DNA of 64,000 nt from positions 1 to 64,000 of the forward strand of contig CAJMQS010000007.1 of the NCBI GenBank assembly GCA_905215645.1. The letters are read 5' to 3'. The stretch is from an uncultured bacterium (GTDB lineage Bacteria; Bacillota; Negativicutes; Acidaminococcales; Acidaminococcaceae). The position numbers were made by a program, and so were the translations under genes. The notes beneath the pieces were generated by a model. That model was not told the DNA's origin and searched no databases. It saw only the letters and a list, made by a program, of their open reading frames with translations. Positions 19,326-26,747 of this stretch are shown piece by piece. Each line of letters opens with the position of its first letter. The first letter of the stretch is position 1.

Positions 19326-19934
19326 TTAAAACTTATACGATACCCCCACATTCACTTCATGGGTCTTGGCATCGATATCGCCTTTGAAATCTTTGTACTT
19401 GCTGTCATTGTAGGATACGTTGGCTTCCCAGTTGTCGGTGAAGGCGTAGCCTACGCCCAGTTCGTACTGGGTGATGTTGTTGCCGGCGCCGAACTTGGCC
19501 CAGCCGGTGGTCTTTTCCGTGATAGGCAGCCGGCCGATGGCCCCTACCTGATACCCACTGTTGTTGTCATGGTAGCCATGTTGTTTCAGCCGGTTCCGTA
19601 CATAGCCCCCGAAACCATAGAGATAGGGATTGAACTGGTAGACCAGGCTCACCTGATGGGATTGGGCAGAAGCATCATGGTCCCCTTCATGGGCTGCATA
19701 CCGGTAATCCAAACCCAGGTTGTCGGCGATCCCGATGGTGCCGCCCACCCGGTACCGGGTATCCCCGCCGAAGTCCTTGGTTTCTCCGTGCTGTTTCCAT
19801 TTCAGAGTATTGCCCACCGTGACGTTGGCATCGATCTTTGCAGCGCCAGGAGCAATCTTGGCCAGGGGAGAAGCACAGGCCACGGTCAAAGGCAGCAGAC
19901 TCAGCACTGCAGTGGCCATCATCATTTTTTTCAT
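19326..19934 (-). CDS. Small outer-membrane beta-barrel protein
   Basis: The start chosen is the internal ATG giving MKKMMMATAVLSLLPLTVACA, preceded by GAAGGAGG; the upstream in-frame ATG has no ribosome site. The product has about 202 residues: a signal peptide of about 21 residues, then alternating amphipathic strands with aromatic girdles (LDYRYAAHEG, LVYQFNPYLYGFGGYV, YELGVGYAF). The chain ends VNVGVSYKF, a classic C-terminal barrel signature. It is probably an eight-stranded OmpA/OmpX/OmpW-like barrel. It is a single gene flanked by terminators; the function is unknown. Confidence 0.8.
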   Translation of the reverse strand: MKKMMMATAVLSLLPLTVACASPLAKIAPGAAKIDANVTVGNTLKWKQHGETKDFGGDTRYRVGGTIGIADNLGLDYRYAAHEGDHDASAQSHQVSLVYQFNPYLYGFGGYVRNRLKQHGYHDNNSGYQVGAIGRLPITEKTTGWAKFGAGNNITQYELGVGYAFTDNWEANVSYNDSKYKDFKGDIDAKTHEVNVGVSYKF

Positions 19935-20034
19935 GGGAAATCCCTCCTTCAATGGATTCAAACATTCATCATTCTTTCATTATACACTTTTTCTTTCATT
20001 TTCGCAAAATTTCACCGGTTTGTGCCAGTGAGCT

Positions 20035-21354
20035 TCACCGCTGCCGCGGCAGCAGCCAAAGCCGCCAGGGTGGCAGCAGCCAGCTCATCCCCAGGGCAAA
20101 AAGAGGCAGTTGATGATAGCACCCTAGCAAGCCCTGGACCGGACCGATCTCCTGCAGCCCCTTGGGCAGGGCACTGAGGGCATCCCCAAAAGCCGCCGCC
20201 CCCGCCAGCAGCATGGGCCACCGGTACAGCCTCCGGTCCTTCCCCAAGAGGGCAGAGGCAAAAGAGGCCAGGATCAGGGTGATGGCCATGGGGTACAGGA
20301 ACATCAGGATGGGAACGGCCAGCACAATGATCTGGGTCAGCCCCACATTTCCGATCAGGAAGGAGATCCCGGCGAACAGTACACAGTAAGTTTTATAGCT
20401 CAGGCTTCCGGGGAATAGTTCCCGGAAGGTATTGGCACAGGCGGTGATCAGGCCAATGGCCGTTTTCAGGCAGGCAAAGGTCACAATGGCTGCCAGCAGC
20501 ATGCCCCCCACCGGTCCGAAATAACTGTGGGCAATCTGGGCCAGGGCGATCCCCCCGTTGGCAGAGACGGCCAGCTGTCCCAGGCTGGACGTGCCCAGCC
20601 AGGTGATCAAAGTATAGATCAGGGACATGAGGAACACCACGATGATCCCCACCTTCAGCAGATCCACGGAAATGGTCCGGGGATCCGTTACTCCCAGGTC
20701 CTTCAGGGTGTTGATCACCACCACGGAAAAAGCCAGCATGGCCAGCACGTCCATGGTGTTATACCCTTCCTTGAACCCGGTGAGGAAGGCGTGTTCCACA
20801 TAGGCGCCCTGGGGGATGCTTCCGGCGATAGAGCCCATGGGATGGACCAGGGCCACCGCCACCAACACAGCCAGGAAGGCCAGGAATACCGGGTTCAGGA
20901 ACTTCCCGATATAGACGATCAGTTTAGAAGGTTTCAGGGAAAACAGCAGGGCTACGGCCATAAAAAGAAAAGTGAATCCGGCCAGGAACAGGGTCTGGTT
21001 TTCCCCTACAAAGGGCACGATCCCGATCTGGTAAGATACAGTAGCTGTCCGGGGCAGGGCAAAGGCCGGCCCGATGGTCAGATACAGCAGCACCGTAAAG
21101 ATCCGGGCAAAAGCCGGGTGTACGTTCCCCGCCAGTTCCTCCAGGCTGCCACTGCCGGAAAGGCCGAAGGCAATCAGGGCCAGGAAGGGCATCAGCACCC
21201 CGGTAGAAATGAAGCCGATGTTGGCGCTCCAGAAATGGGATCCGGCCAATTGGCCCATGTGCACCGGGAAGATCAGGTTCCCGGCTCCGAAGAGCATCCC
21301 GAACAGCATGGATCCCACAAAAAGATATTCTGCAGAAGTAAGTCTGTGTTCCAT
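20035..21354 (-). CDS. brnQ: Branched-chain amino acid:cation symporter BrnQ
   Basis: This 439-residue inner-membrane protein has about twelve hydrophobic segments. The N-terminal LFGMLFGAGNLIFPVHMGQLAG and GPAFALPRTATVSYQIG motifs are characteristic of the LIVCS family, which imports leucine, isoleucine and valine with sodium or protons. The length is typical. AAGGAGG precedes the ATG. It lies 10 bases after the SDR gene and is probably co-transcribed with it. Import of branched-chain amino acids fits an amino-acid-fermenting anaerobe. Confidence 0.93.
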   Translation of the reverse strand: MEHRLTSAEYLFVGSMLFGMLFGAGNLIFPVHMGQLAGSHFWSANIGFISTGVLMPFLALIAFGLSGSGSLEELAGNVHPAFARIFTVLLYLTIGPAFALPRTATVSYQIGIVPFVGENQTLFLAGFTFLFMAVALLFSLKPSKLIVYIGKFLNPVFLAFLAVLVAVALVHPMGSIAGSIPQGAYVEHAFLTGFKEGYNTMDVLAMLAFSVVVINTLKDLGVTDPRTISVDLLKVGIIVVFLMSLIYTLITWLGTSSLGQLAVSANGGIALAQIAHSYFGPVGGMLLAAIVTFACLKTAIGLITACANTFRELFPGSLSYKTYCVLFAGISFLIGNVGLTQIIVLAVPILMFLYPMAITLILASFASALLGKDRRLYRWPMLLAGAAAFGDALSALPKGLQEIGPVQGLLGCYHQLPLFALGMSWLLPPWRLWLLPRQR

Positions 21355-21364
21355 AGGCTCCTCC

Positions 21365-22120
21365 TTATTTAGCCGTCAGGCCGCCGTCCACAGAGACTAC
21401 GGCGCCGGTCATGAATCCATTGAGAGGAGATAGGATAGCACAGATCATGTGGGCCACTTCTTCCGGTTTCCCGATCCGGCCCAGAGGATACACGGAAGCC
21501 ATGGATTCCCGGGAATAGCCGCCCTCCTCCAGCTGTTTCTCCACCAAGGGAGTGTCCACATCCCCCGGGCACAGGCAGTTCACCCGGATCCAGGGAGCCA
21601 GATCCAAAGCCAGGGATTTGGTAAAGGCCACCACAGCACCTTTGGAAGCCGCATAGAGACAGCAGCCGTAATTTCCTTCCAGGGCCGCGTCAGAAGCGAT
21701 GTTCACGATGGAAGGTCCATCCTGGGCAAAAAGATCCAGCAGAGCCTGGATGAGGAAAATGGTCCCCTTCACATTCACGTCCATCAGCCGCTGATACTCC
21801 TCTGCCGTCACGTCCTGAAAGGGCTTTTCCTGGTAGATTCCGGCGCTGTTCACCAGGAAATCCAATTCCTGATGCTGGGCCTGGAGCTCTGCAGCGATTT
21901 TCCGGCAGCCTTCCACGGTGCTTACATCTCCCTGAAGATACCGGGCCTCTCCCGGCAGCCCTGCCAGGCTCTCCACCGCCTTTTGGCCCCGTTCTGGATC
22001 ACGGCCCACCAGCCACACCGTGGCCCCGTCCTGGACCAGCAGCCGGGCCGCAGCCAGCCCGATGCCCGAAGTTCCCCCGCTGATGATACCCCTTTTCTTC
22101 TCCATTCCGTATCCAATCAT
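21365..22120 (-). CDS. SDR-family oxidoreductase
   Basis: About 251 residues. An NAD(P)-binding GGTSGIG glycine motif lies near the N-terminus, followed by NSAG, the catalytic serine (VNIASDAAL) and the YAASK tyrosine/lysine pair, and ends with the usual GAVVSVDGGLTAK. It is a classical short-chain dehydrogenase resembling 3-oxoacyl-ACP reductase or sugar-alcohol dehydrogenases; the substrate is not predictable. The start at 22120 (MIGYGMEKK) has GGGAG upstream. A longer frame from 22183 is rejected because it would run through the terminator of the cold-shock gene. It leads a two-gene unit with brnQ. Confidence 0.88.
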   Translation of the reverse strand: MIGYGMEKKRGIISGGTSGIGLAAARLLVQDGATVWLVGRDPERGQKAVESLAGLPGEARYLQGDVSTVEGCRKIAAELQAQHQELDFLVNSAGIYQEKPFQDVTAEEYQRLMDVNVKGTIFLIQALLDLFAQDGPSIVNIASDAALEGNYGCCLYAASKGAVVAFTKSLALDLAPWIRVNCLCPGDVDTPLVEKQLEEGGYSRESMASVYPLGRIGKPEEVAHMICAILSPLNGFMTGAVVSVDGGLTAK

Positions 22121-22160
22121 ACTCCCGACTCCCTTCCTGCAACTCTGGGTACCGCACAAG

Positions 22161-22192
22161 AAAAAAGGAGATACCGTTTCCACGATATCCCC
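22161..22192 (-). terminator. Terminator of the cold-shock gene
   Basis: On the minus strand GGGGATATCG pairs with CGGTATCTCC, followed by six T. It lies about 40 bases after the cold-shock stop codon. Confidence 0.8.
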
Positions 22193-22231
22193 TCTTTGTT
22201 TGCGTTTGTTGTTTCTGTGCAGATATCTATC

Positions 22232-22429
22232 TTACAGTTTCACAACGTTAGCAGCCTGTTCACCACGGTTGCCTTCGACAACGTCGAATTCTACAGCCTG
22301 GCCTTCTTCCAGAGTCTTGAAGCCTTCACCCTGGATTGCGGAGAAATGAACGAATACATCGCCGCCATCTTCCCGTTCAATGAAACCATAACCCTTTTCA
22401 GCATTAAACCATTTAACTTTGCCAGTCAT
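22232..22429 (-). CDS. csp: Cold-shock domain protein (CspA family)
   Basis: A 65-residue single OB-fold RNA/DNA chaperone. RNP1-type KGYGFI and RNP2-type VFVHF motifs and the leading MTGKVKWFNAEKG are diagnostic. AGGAGG lies upstream of the ATG. It is monocistronic with its own strong promoter, a leader of about 90 bases and its own terminator. The long leader matches cold-shock genes whose 5' UTR controls translation at low temperature. Confidence 0.97.
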   Translation of the reverse strand: MTGKVKWFNAEKGYGFIEREDGGDVFVHFSAIQGEGFKTLEEGQAVEFDVVEGNRGEQAANVVKL

Positions 22430-22528
22430 CTTTACTTGGCCTCCTAAAAATTATTGCGAAAAACGATCCAACTATATGTGATACCTGCGTGAGTTCAACA
22501 TTCAGTAAGTCCGTTGTTTCTGTGTTCC

Positions 22529-22557
22529 ATTCTAGCATAACCCCTGGACTTTTACAA
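22529..22557 (-). promoter_or_regulatory. csp promoter
   Basis: On the minus strand a -35 TTGTAA (22557-22552), a 17-base spacer and an extended -10 TGC-TAGAAT (22534-22529) place the transcript start near 22522. This leaves a leader of about 92 bases. Confidence 0.75.
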
Positions 22558-22585
22558 GCAAAAGAATTGCAACAGTACAGATAAC

Positions 22586-22855
22586 TCAGGGTATTTTCAA
22601 AGATTTTCGAGAAAATTGACAAACCAGCTCTTCTTTTTGTTTTTTTGCCAACTGTTTCAGGGCATATTCCCGGCGAAGAGCCGTCTTTTTGTCCGGCAGT
22701 TCCTCGTAATAGGCCAGTTCCACCGCCCCGAAGGCCCGGGTATATTTCGCCCCGGACCCGCTGCGGTGCATGGCCAGCCGATGGGCCAGATCATTGGTCC
22801 AGCCGGTATACAGGGCTCCATTGGCACAGCGCACCATATAGACGTAAGCGGTCAT
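22586..22855 (-). CDS. GIY-YIG nuclease-like protein (YhbQ/UPF0213 type)
   Basis: An 89-residue single-domain protein. The VYMVRCANGALYTGWTND segment is the GIY-YIG motif in the YhbQ-like form. The conserved arginine (DLAHRLAMH) and glutamate (RREYALKQL) positions follow. Small members of the family are DNA-associated endonuclease-like proteins of poorly known role. The start overlaps the cyclophilin stop by four bases, so the two are translationally coupled. Confidence 0.9.
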   Translation of the reverse strand: MTAYVYMVRCANGALYTGWTNDLAHRLAMHRSGSGAKYTRAFGAVELAYYEELPDKKTALRREYALKQLAKKQKEELVCQFSRKSLKIP

Positions 22856-23319
22856 TCCTTTACGATTTCTACCTTTTCCATCACCACATCTTCCAGGGGA
22901 CGGTCGGCGAAATCCGTAGGGGTGGAACCGATCTTATGGACCACATCCATCCCTTCGGTGATTTTCCCGAAGATAGCATGATGGCCGTCCAGCCAGGGGG
23001 TGGGCACCAAGGTGATGAAGAACTGGCTGCCCCCGGTATTGGGGCCGGCATTGGCCATGGACAGGATTCCTTCGCTGCTGTGAGCCAATCCAGGCCCGAA
23101 TTCATCGTCGATAGTGTAACCGGGACCGCCCATGCCGGTGCCGGTGGGATCACCGCCCTGGATCATGAAATCGTCAATGACCCGGTGGAAGATGATCCCG
23201 TCATAGAATCCCTTCTCCACCAGCCCCAGGAAGTTCCCTGCAGTCTTGGGGGCCTTGTCTTCAAAGAGCTCCGCTGTAAAATCTCCCAGATTCGTATGGA
23301 AATGCACTTTTCTGTTCAT
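22852..23319 (-). CDS. Peptidyl-prolyl cis-trans isomerase, cyclophilin type
   Basis: A 155-residue cytoplasmic cyclophilin with no signal peptide. FHRVIDDFMIQGGDPTGTG and GSQFFIT carry the active-site arginine, phenylalanine and glutamine, and WLDGHHAIFGKITEGMDVV is also conserved. It catalyses proline isomerisation in folding proteins. GAGGAGG precedes the ATG. It is the first gene of a pair with the GIY-YIG protein and lies directly downstream of repeat copy 2. Confidence 0.96.
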   Translation of the reverse strand: MNRKVHFHTNLGDFTAELFEDKAPKTAGNFLGLVEKGFYDGIIFHRVIDDFMIQGGDPTGTGMGGPGYTIDDEFGPGLAHSSEGILSMANAGPNTGGSQFFITLVPTPWLDGHHAIFGKITEGMDVVHKIGSTPTDFADRPLEDVVMEKVEIVKE

Positions 23320-23344
23320 GTCGTCCTCCTCGTTGTTATAAGCA

Positions 23345-23615
23345 GGGGGTGTTGCTCATTCTGTGCAACACCCTTTAGCTGTAGAGCCGCATAGCGGCTC
23401 AAGTCTTGAGTCTGAAGTCTGTAGCCGAAGGTTAAATTTGCAAGCAAATTTTAGAATATGTAGAACCCTTGGACGAAATGATCCCTCAGATTGATTTCGA
23501 CTCTGGTTCTACAGAATCAAAAGGATCCGTCCAGCCAGGCGGATCCTGTCCTGAAGCTTCCGACTTCAGACTCCTGACTTCCGACGAGAGGAGGCTGCCC
23601 CTGCAGCATCCTCTC
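23345..23615 (+). repeat. Intergenic structured repeat, copy 2 (full length)
   Basis: A 271-base element fills the gap between the lipoprotein and cyclophilin genes. In order it holds: a GGGTGTTGC/GCAACACCC hairpin; a GAGCCGC/GCGGCTC hairpin; a left arm of AGTCTNN heptamers; an AAATTTGC/GCAAATTT palindrome; a GTAGAACC/GGTTCTAC stem with inner GAAAT/ATTTC; a GGATCCGTC/GGCGGATCC stem with one G-T pair; a right arm of GACTTCN heptamers complementary to the left arm; and a closing GAGAGGA/TCCTCTC hairpin. No gene is present in the 294-base gap. Confidence 0.85.
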
Positions 23616-24621
23616 AAAACTCCCTGATCACCAGGTCTGACAGATCCAGTGGGACCCGTCCTCCTTCTCCCTGGGAAACGGAAGCCAGTGCCACCAGCTT
23701 TCCCTGGGGTCCGATGTAGAAATTATCCTTTTGGATCCGGGCCCAGGCTTCCAGGGCCGCCAGTTTTTCCTGGATGGCTTCCTGCTGGCCGCTGCCCAGG
23801 AAATAGTCCAGGGTCAGCCGGTTCCCCGTATTGAGATCGAATACCATGGCATACTGGAAATCCGTCTTCCGGGCCAGGAGCAGACTGCCGTCCGCCCCTC
23901 CCATCAGAGGGGACACCCAGGCATAGTTCTTCAGCCGGGTCCAGGTGGCCAGATTGTTCACCTCGGTCACCGGATAATTCCGGTACAGGACCGGCTTTCC
24001 CTGGAACACCAGGCTCAGGAGATGGTTCCGGTTGTAGGTCACCCGGCACTGGAGTTCACTTTCCACCGGTCCGGTGATATGCCGGTACACGGAAATATAA
24101 TTCCCCAGTTCCTGATTGATCCGGTCTTGGACCTGGGGCGTCACGCCTCCGGTCACTTGGGGATAGGTATTCTGGTATCCATCATGGGTGATCTTCAGGG
24201 CTTCCCGTTTCTCTCCCCGGGGAGCCCCGGGTCTTGCAGGCACGGTATACCAGCCAGTGACACCATCCCGGGTGGCCACCTTGGCCCATTCCAGTCCATT
24301 GATTTCCCGTTTGCCGAAGATCATGCCCAAAGCTCCGGCAGGAGCCGGGCGCAGGATGGTTTCCGGTTTTTCTTCCGGCAGGCTGCGCAGATAGCCGCCA
24401 CTGAACAGGACCCGTTCCATCTTATGCTCCCGGGTCACAAATTCCACCCGGGCTCCCTGTTCCCCTTCTCCCGGAGCAATGGCTTTAGTTTCCTGGGGGG
24501 CCGTCGGTTCCGGGGCCGGCAGCCCGCCGGATTCCCCCTGATGCTTTGAAGTCTGGCAGCCGCCCAGGGTCAGGGAAGCAGCCAGGATCAATACCAAGCA
24601 GCCAGGCTTCCAGCCCGTCAT
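23614..24621 (-). CDS. Lipoprotein with SH3-like and DUF3298/RsiV-like regions
   Basis: 335 residues. A lipobox ending LGGC at Cys22 predicts a lipid-anchored envelope protein. A flexible P/E/G linker follows (about 25-60). Residues about 65-130 (LRSLPEEKPETILRPAP...WAKVATRDGVTGWYTVP) resemble a bacterial SH3 domain. The C-terminal region (about 140-335; YPQVTG, INQELGNYI, DLNTGNRLTLDYFL, NFYIGPQGKLVAL) resembles the RsiV/DUF3298 fold found in cell-wall or sigma-factor-sensing proteins. The ATG overlaps the upstream flavoprotein stop by four bases. The function is unknown; a wall-binding sensor or chaperone is possible. Confidence 0.7.
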   Translation of the reverse strand: MTGWKPGCLVLILAASLTLGGCQTSKHQGESGGLPAPEPTAPQETKAIAPGEGEQGARVEFVTREHKMERVLFSGGYLRSLPEEKPETILRPAPAGALGMIFGKREINGLEWAKVATRDGVTGWYTVPARPGAPRGEKREALKITHDGYQNTYPQVTGGVTPQVQDRINQELGNYISVYRHITGPVESELQCRVTYNRNHLLSLVFQGKPVLYRNYPVTEVNNLATWTRLKNYAWVSPLMGGADGSLLLARKTDFQYAMVFDLNTGNRLTLDYFLGSGQQEAIQEKLAALEAWARIQKDNFYIGPQGKLVALASVSQGEGGRVPLDLSDLVIREF

Positions 24622-25475
24622 ACCGGGTTCTCCCGCAGCCAGGAAGCTGCGGAAAGCAGCGCCTTCTGCCCTTCTCCAGCCGCTTTATTGATCTGCCAGG
24701 GATAGCCGGCTGCATCACCGGCTGCAAAGACCCCAGGTACCGAGGTTGCCAATTTCTCATCTACCTGGATGAACTGGCCGTTCAGCGCCAAGCCAGGCAG
24801 AAGCTTCTCCAAGGGATCTGTTTCCCGCAGCAGGAAAAGTCCGTCCAAATCGGCCGTCCCCACGGTGGTCTCCAAGGCTTCTGCCTTTTCTTTCCCCAGG
24901 ATCTTCAAAGGCCGGCCTTCCATGATCTGGAGATTCTCCGGTCTCTTTTCCGGCAGGGGAAAATCAGCCCAGAGCTTGACTTCTTTGGCCAATCCGGCCA
25001 GGAATTCCACTTCTTCCCAGGCCGAAGGCAGATTGGTCACCACTCCGATGGTCCTGCCTTTGTACAGGTATCCATCACAGGTGGCACAGTAACTGACGCC
25101 CCGTCCCAGATACGTCTCTTCTCCGTCCAGTGCTTTGCCGTGGGCCGCTCCCGGACACAGGAGGATGCTCCGGGCCTGGTACACATCTCCAGGCGTTGCC
25201 AGATAAAAGCTGGCCTTCCCGGGCATGATGCTCAGGACCTTGTGAGGCACTACAGCCGTCCCGGCAGCCCTCATATGGGCAGTAAAGGAATCCATCAGGG
25301 CAGCACCGGACTGGTCCGGCAGTCCCAGGTAATTCTTCACCAACGGGCTTTTCCGCAGGGCCAGCCCAAAATCCCCCGTATCGAACAGCACCGCAGAAAG
25401 AGACCGGTTGGCAGCCGTCACCGCCGCACTGCAGCCCGCCGGTCCGCCTCCCACAATAGCAATATCATACAGCAT
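24618..25475 (-). CDS. Thioredoxin-reductase-like flavoprotein
   Basis: About 285 residues. The N-terminal IAIVGGGPAGCSAAV is the FAD-binding motif. The redox-active CATC (in SYCATCDG) sits in the middle domain. The C-terminal VFAAGDAAGYPWQINKAAGEG is the second FAD motif. This is the thioredoxin reductase architecture, slightly short, and the NAD(P) domain lacks a clear GGGxSA motif (VVTNLPSAWEEVEF instead), so the electron donor may differ. The start at 25475 is preceded by AAGGAG; the longer frame has no ribosome site. It lies between the nitroreductase (28 bases upstream) and the lipoprotein (overlapping), probably as one operon. Confidence 0.85.
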   Translation of the reverse strand: MLYDIAIVGGGPAGCSAAVTAANRSLSAVLFDTGDFGLALRKSPLVKNYLGLPDQSGAALMDSFTAHMRAAGTAVVPHKVLSIMPGKASFYLATPGDVYQARSILLCPGAAHGKALDGEETYLGRGVSYCATCDGYLYKGRTIGVVTNLPSAWEEVEFLAGLAKEVKLWADFPLPEKRPENLQIMEGRPLKILGKEKAEALETTVGTADLDGLFLLRETDPLEKLLPGLALNGQFIQVDEKLATSVPGVFAAGDAAGYPWQINKAAGEGQKALLSAASWLRENPV

Positions 25476-25502
25476 ATCGGATCTCCTTTTTGTCTGCACG
25501 GA

Positions 25503-26081
25503 TTATTTGAATTCTGCTACTTTCTCCAGAGGCAGTTTGGGTACATAATAATCACGGTTCCCATCCACATAATAGTCCAGGGATTTTCCTTCTTCTCCGG
25601 AGACCAGGGTGCTTTTATGGGCCGGATAGCCCAGTGCCAGGACGATATTGACCTCCAGGTCTTCCGGGATTTCCAGCAGAGCCGCTATTTTTTTCCGGTC
25701 CACAGCAGCCAGGATGGCGCTCCCCACCCCCTTCTGCCAGGCCGTGATGGCCATGGCATCCAGGGCGATCCCCAGATCGATGTCACTGATCATGGGTGAG
25801 GCATTCCGGGGTTTGGCCACCACCACAAAAGCCACTGGCTGTTCCCCTTCCTTCGGGGTCCCTATTTCTTTCGGCAGGGCTGCAGCCCAATGGAGCAAAG
25901 GCTGCATGGCTTTGACATTTTCCGGCTGCTCCACAGCCACAAAGCGCAGCCACTGGCTGTTCCGGCCGCAGCTCCGCTTCCGTGCCACGTCCACCAAAGT
26001 CCGCAGCAGACCGGGTTCCAGCGGTTTTTGCAAGAAGCGCCGGTAGGTCCGGCAGGAATCATATAATACAGGTAAATCCAT
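25503..26081 (-). CDS. Nitroreductase-family flavoprotein
   Basis: About 192 residues. The N-terminal SCRTYRRFLQKPLEPGLLRTLVDVARKR and SQWLRFVAVE segments correspond to the FMN-binding RRSxRxF...P and N/S-QPW region. The central DIDLGIALDAMAITAWQKGVGS and C-terminal ALGYPAHK segments are conserved in the family. It probably reduces quinones, nitro compounds or flavins with NAD(P)H. The start at 26081 has AAGGAG eight bases upstream; an in-frame GTG three codons earlier is less well placed. First gene of the flavoprotein/lipoprotein run. Confidence 0.88.
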   Translation of the reverse strand: MDLPVLYDSCRTYRRFLQKPLEPGLLRTLVDVARKRSCGRNSQWLRFVAVEQPENVKAMQPLLHWAAALPKEIGTPKEGEQPVAFVVVAKPRNASPMISDIDLGIALDAMAITAWQKGVGSAILAAVDRKKIAALLEIPEDLEVNIVLALGYPAHKSTLVSGEEGKSLDYYVDGNRDYYVPKLPLEKVAEFK

Positions 26082-26100
26082 CGTAATCACTCCTTATCGA

Positions 26101-26655
26101 TCATTGCACCGAGGCAGCATATCCGTTTTCCCCATCTGCCTGCAGTACCAATACATGGGGGGCCTGTTCCAGGAAAAGGACCGCCTCCTGCTGCCGGATC
26201 TGGAGCGGGCTGTTGAATACATCCACCGGGGAAAAGCCCACCACCGGCAGCTGCCGGATGACGCCCAGGGAATCCTCCCCGATCACAGACACCTCATTCA
26301 AATGGGTTTTCCCGGTCCCCCTGTGGCCGTAACTGAGGATCAGGATATCCTGTTTCCCCGGCCGGAAATCCAGCCGGTACAGGGCGTATTCCACCCCTTT
26401 CTGAAGGGTGCACAGCCCCACTCCGTCCCCCACCTGCCAGCCCAGGACCAGGACTTTTTCCGAGCCGGCAGCACCAGTCAGGCTGGCACTGATCTTCTGG
26501 AGCATCCCCTTGCGGAATTCCACCGTCAGGGGAGGCTGCAGCTGTCCGTTGGCGCTGAGGCTGTACCGGGGGGCAAAATACTGGGCTGCCTCCACTGCCG
26601 GCCCGCCCATTCCCAGGAATACGGCCAGTAGAGCGATCTCCCAAGCATTTTTCAT
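26101..26655 (-). CDS. Small secreted protein of unknown function
   Basis: The start chosen is MKNAWEIALLAVFLGMGGPAVEAAQY, with GGGGGTGG upstream, giving 184 residues and a cleavable signal peptide of about 22 residues. The mature part is a mostly beta, possibly lipocalin- or propeller-blade-like chain (FRKGMLQKISASLTG, VLVLGWQVGDG, ILILSYGHRGTGKTHLNEVSVIG) without catalytic motifs I recognise. It lies 19 bases upstream of the nitroreductase and may share its transcript. No family is assigned. Confidence 0.55.
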   Translation of the reverse strand: MKNAWEIALLAVFLGMGGPAVEAAQYFAPRYSLSANGQLQPPLTVEFRKGMLQKISASLTGAAGSEKVLVLGWQVGDGVGLCTLQKGVEYALYRLDFRPGKQDILILSYGHRGTGKTHLNEVSVIGEDSLGVIRQLPVVGFSPVDVFNSPLQIRQQEAVLFLEQAPHVLVLQADGENGYAASVQ

Positions 26656-26747
26656 ACATCCACCCCCTGTTTTCCCTGCTCTGCAGGCATTTTCTGTATC
26701 CTTTTTATTATACCCTACCCAGAAGGAAGAAAACAATTGTCTTTTCT

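Noticed and set aside
22120..22183. Longer N-terminus for the SDR protein
   Set aside because: It would read through the terminator of the upstream cold-shock gene and adds residues not found in the SDR fold.
24618..25475. Longer start eight codons upstream for the flavin reductase
   Set aside because: AAGGAG sits correctly before the internal ATG, and the FAD motif begins right after it.
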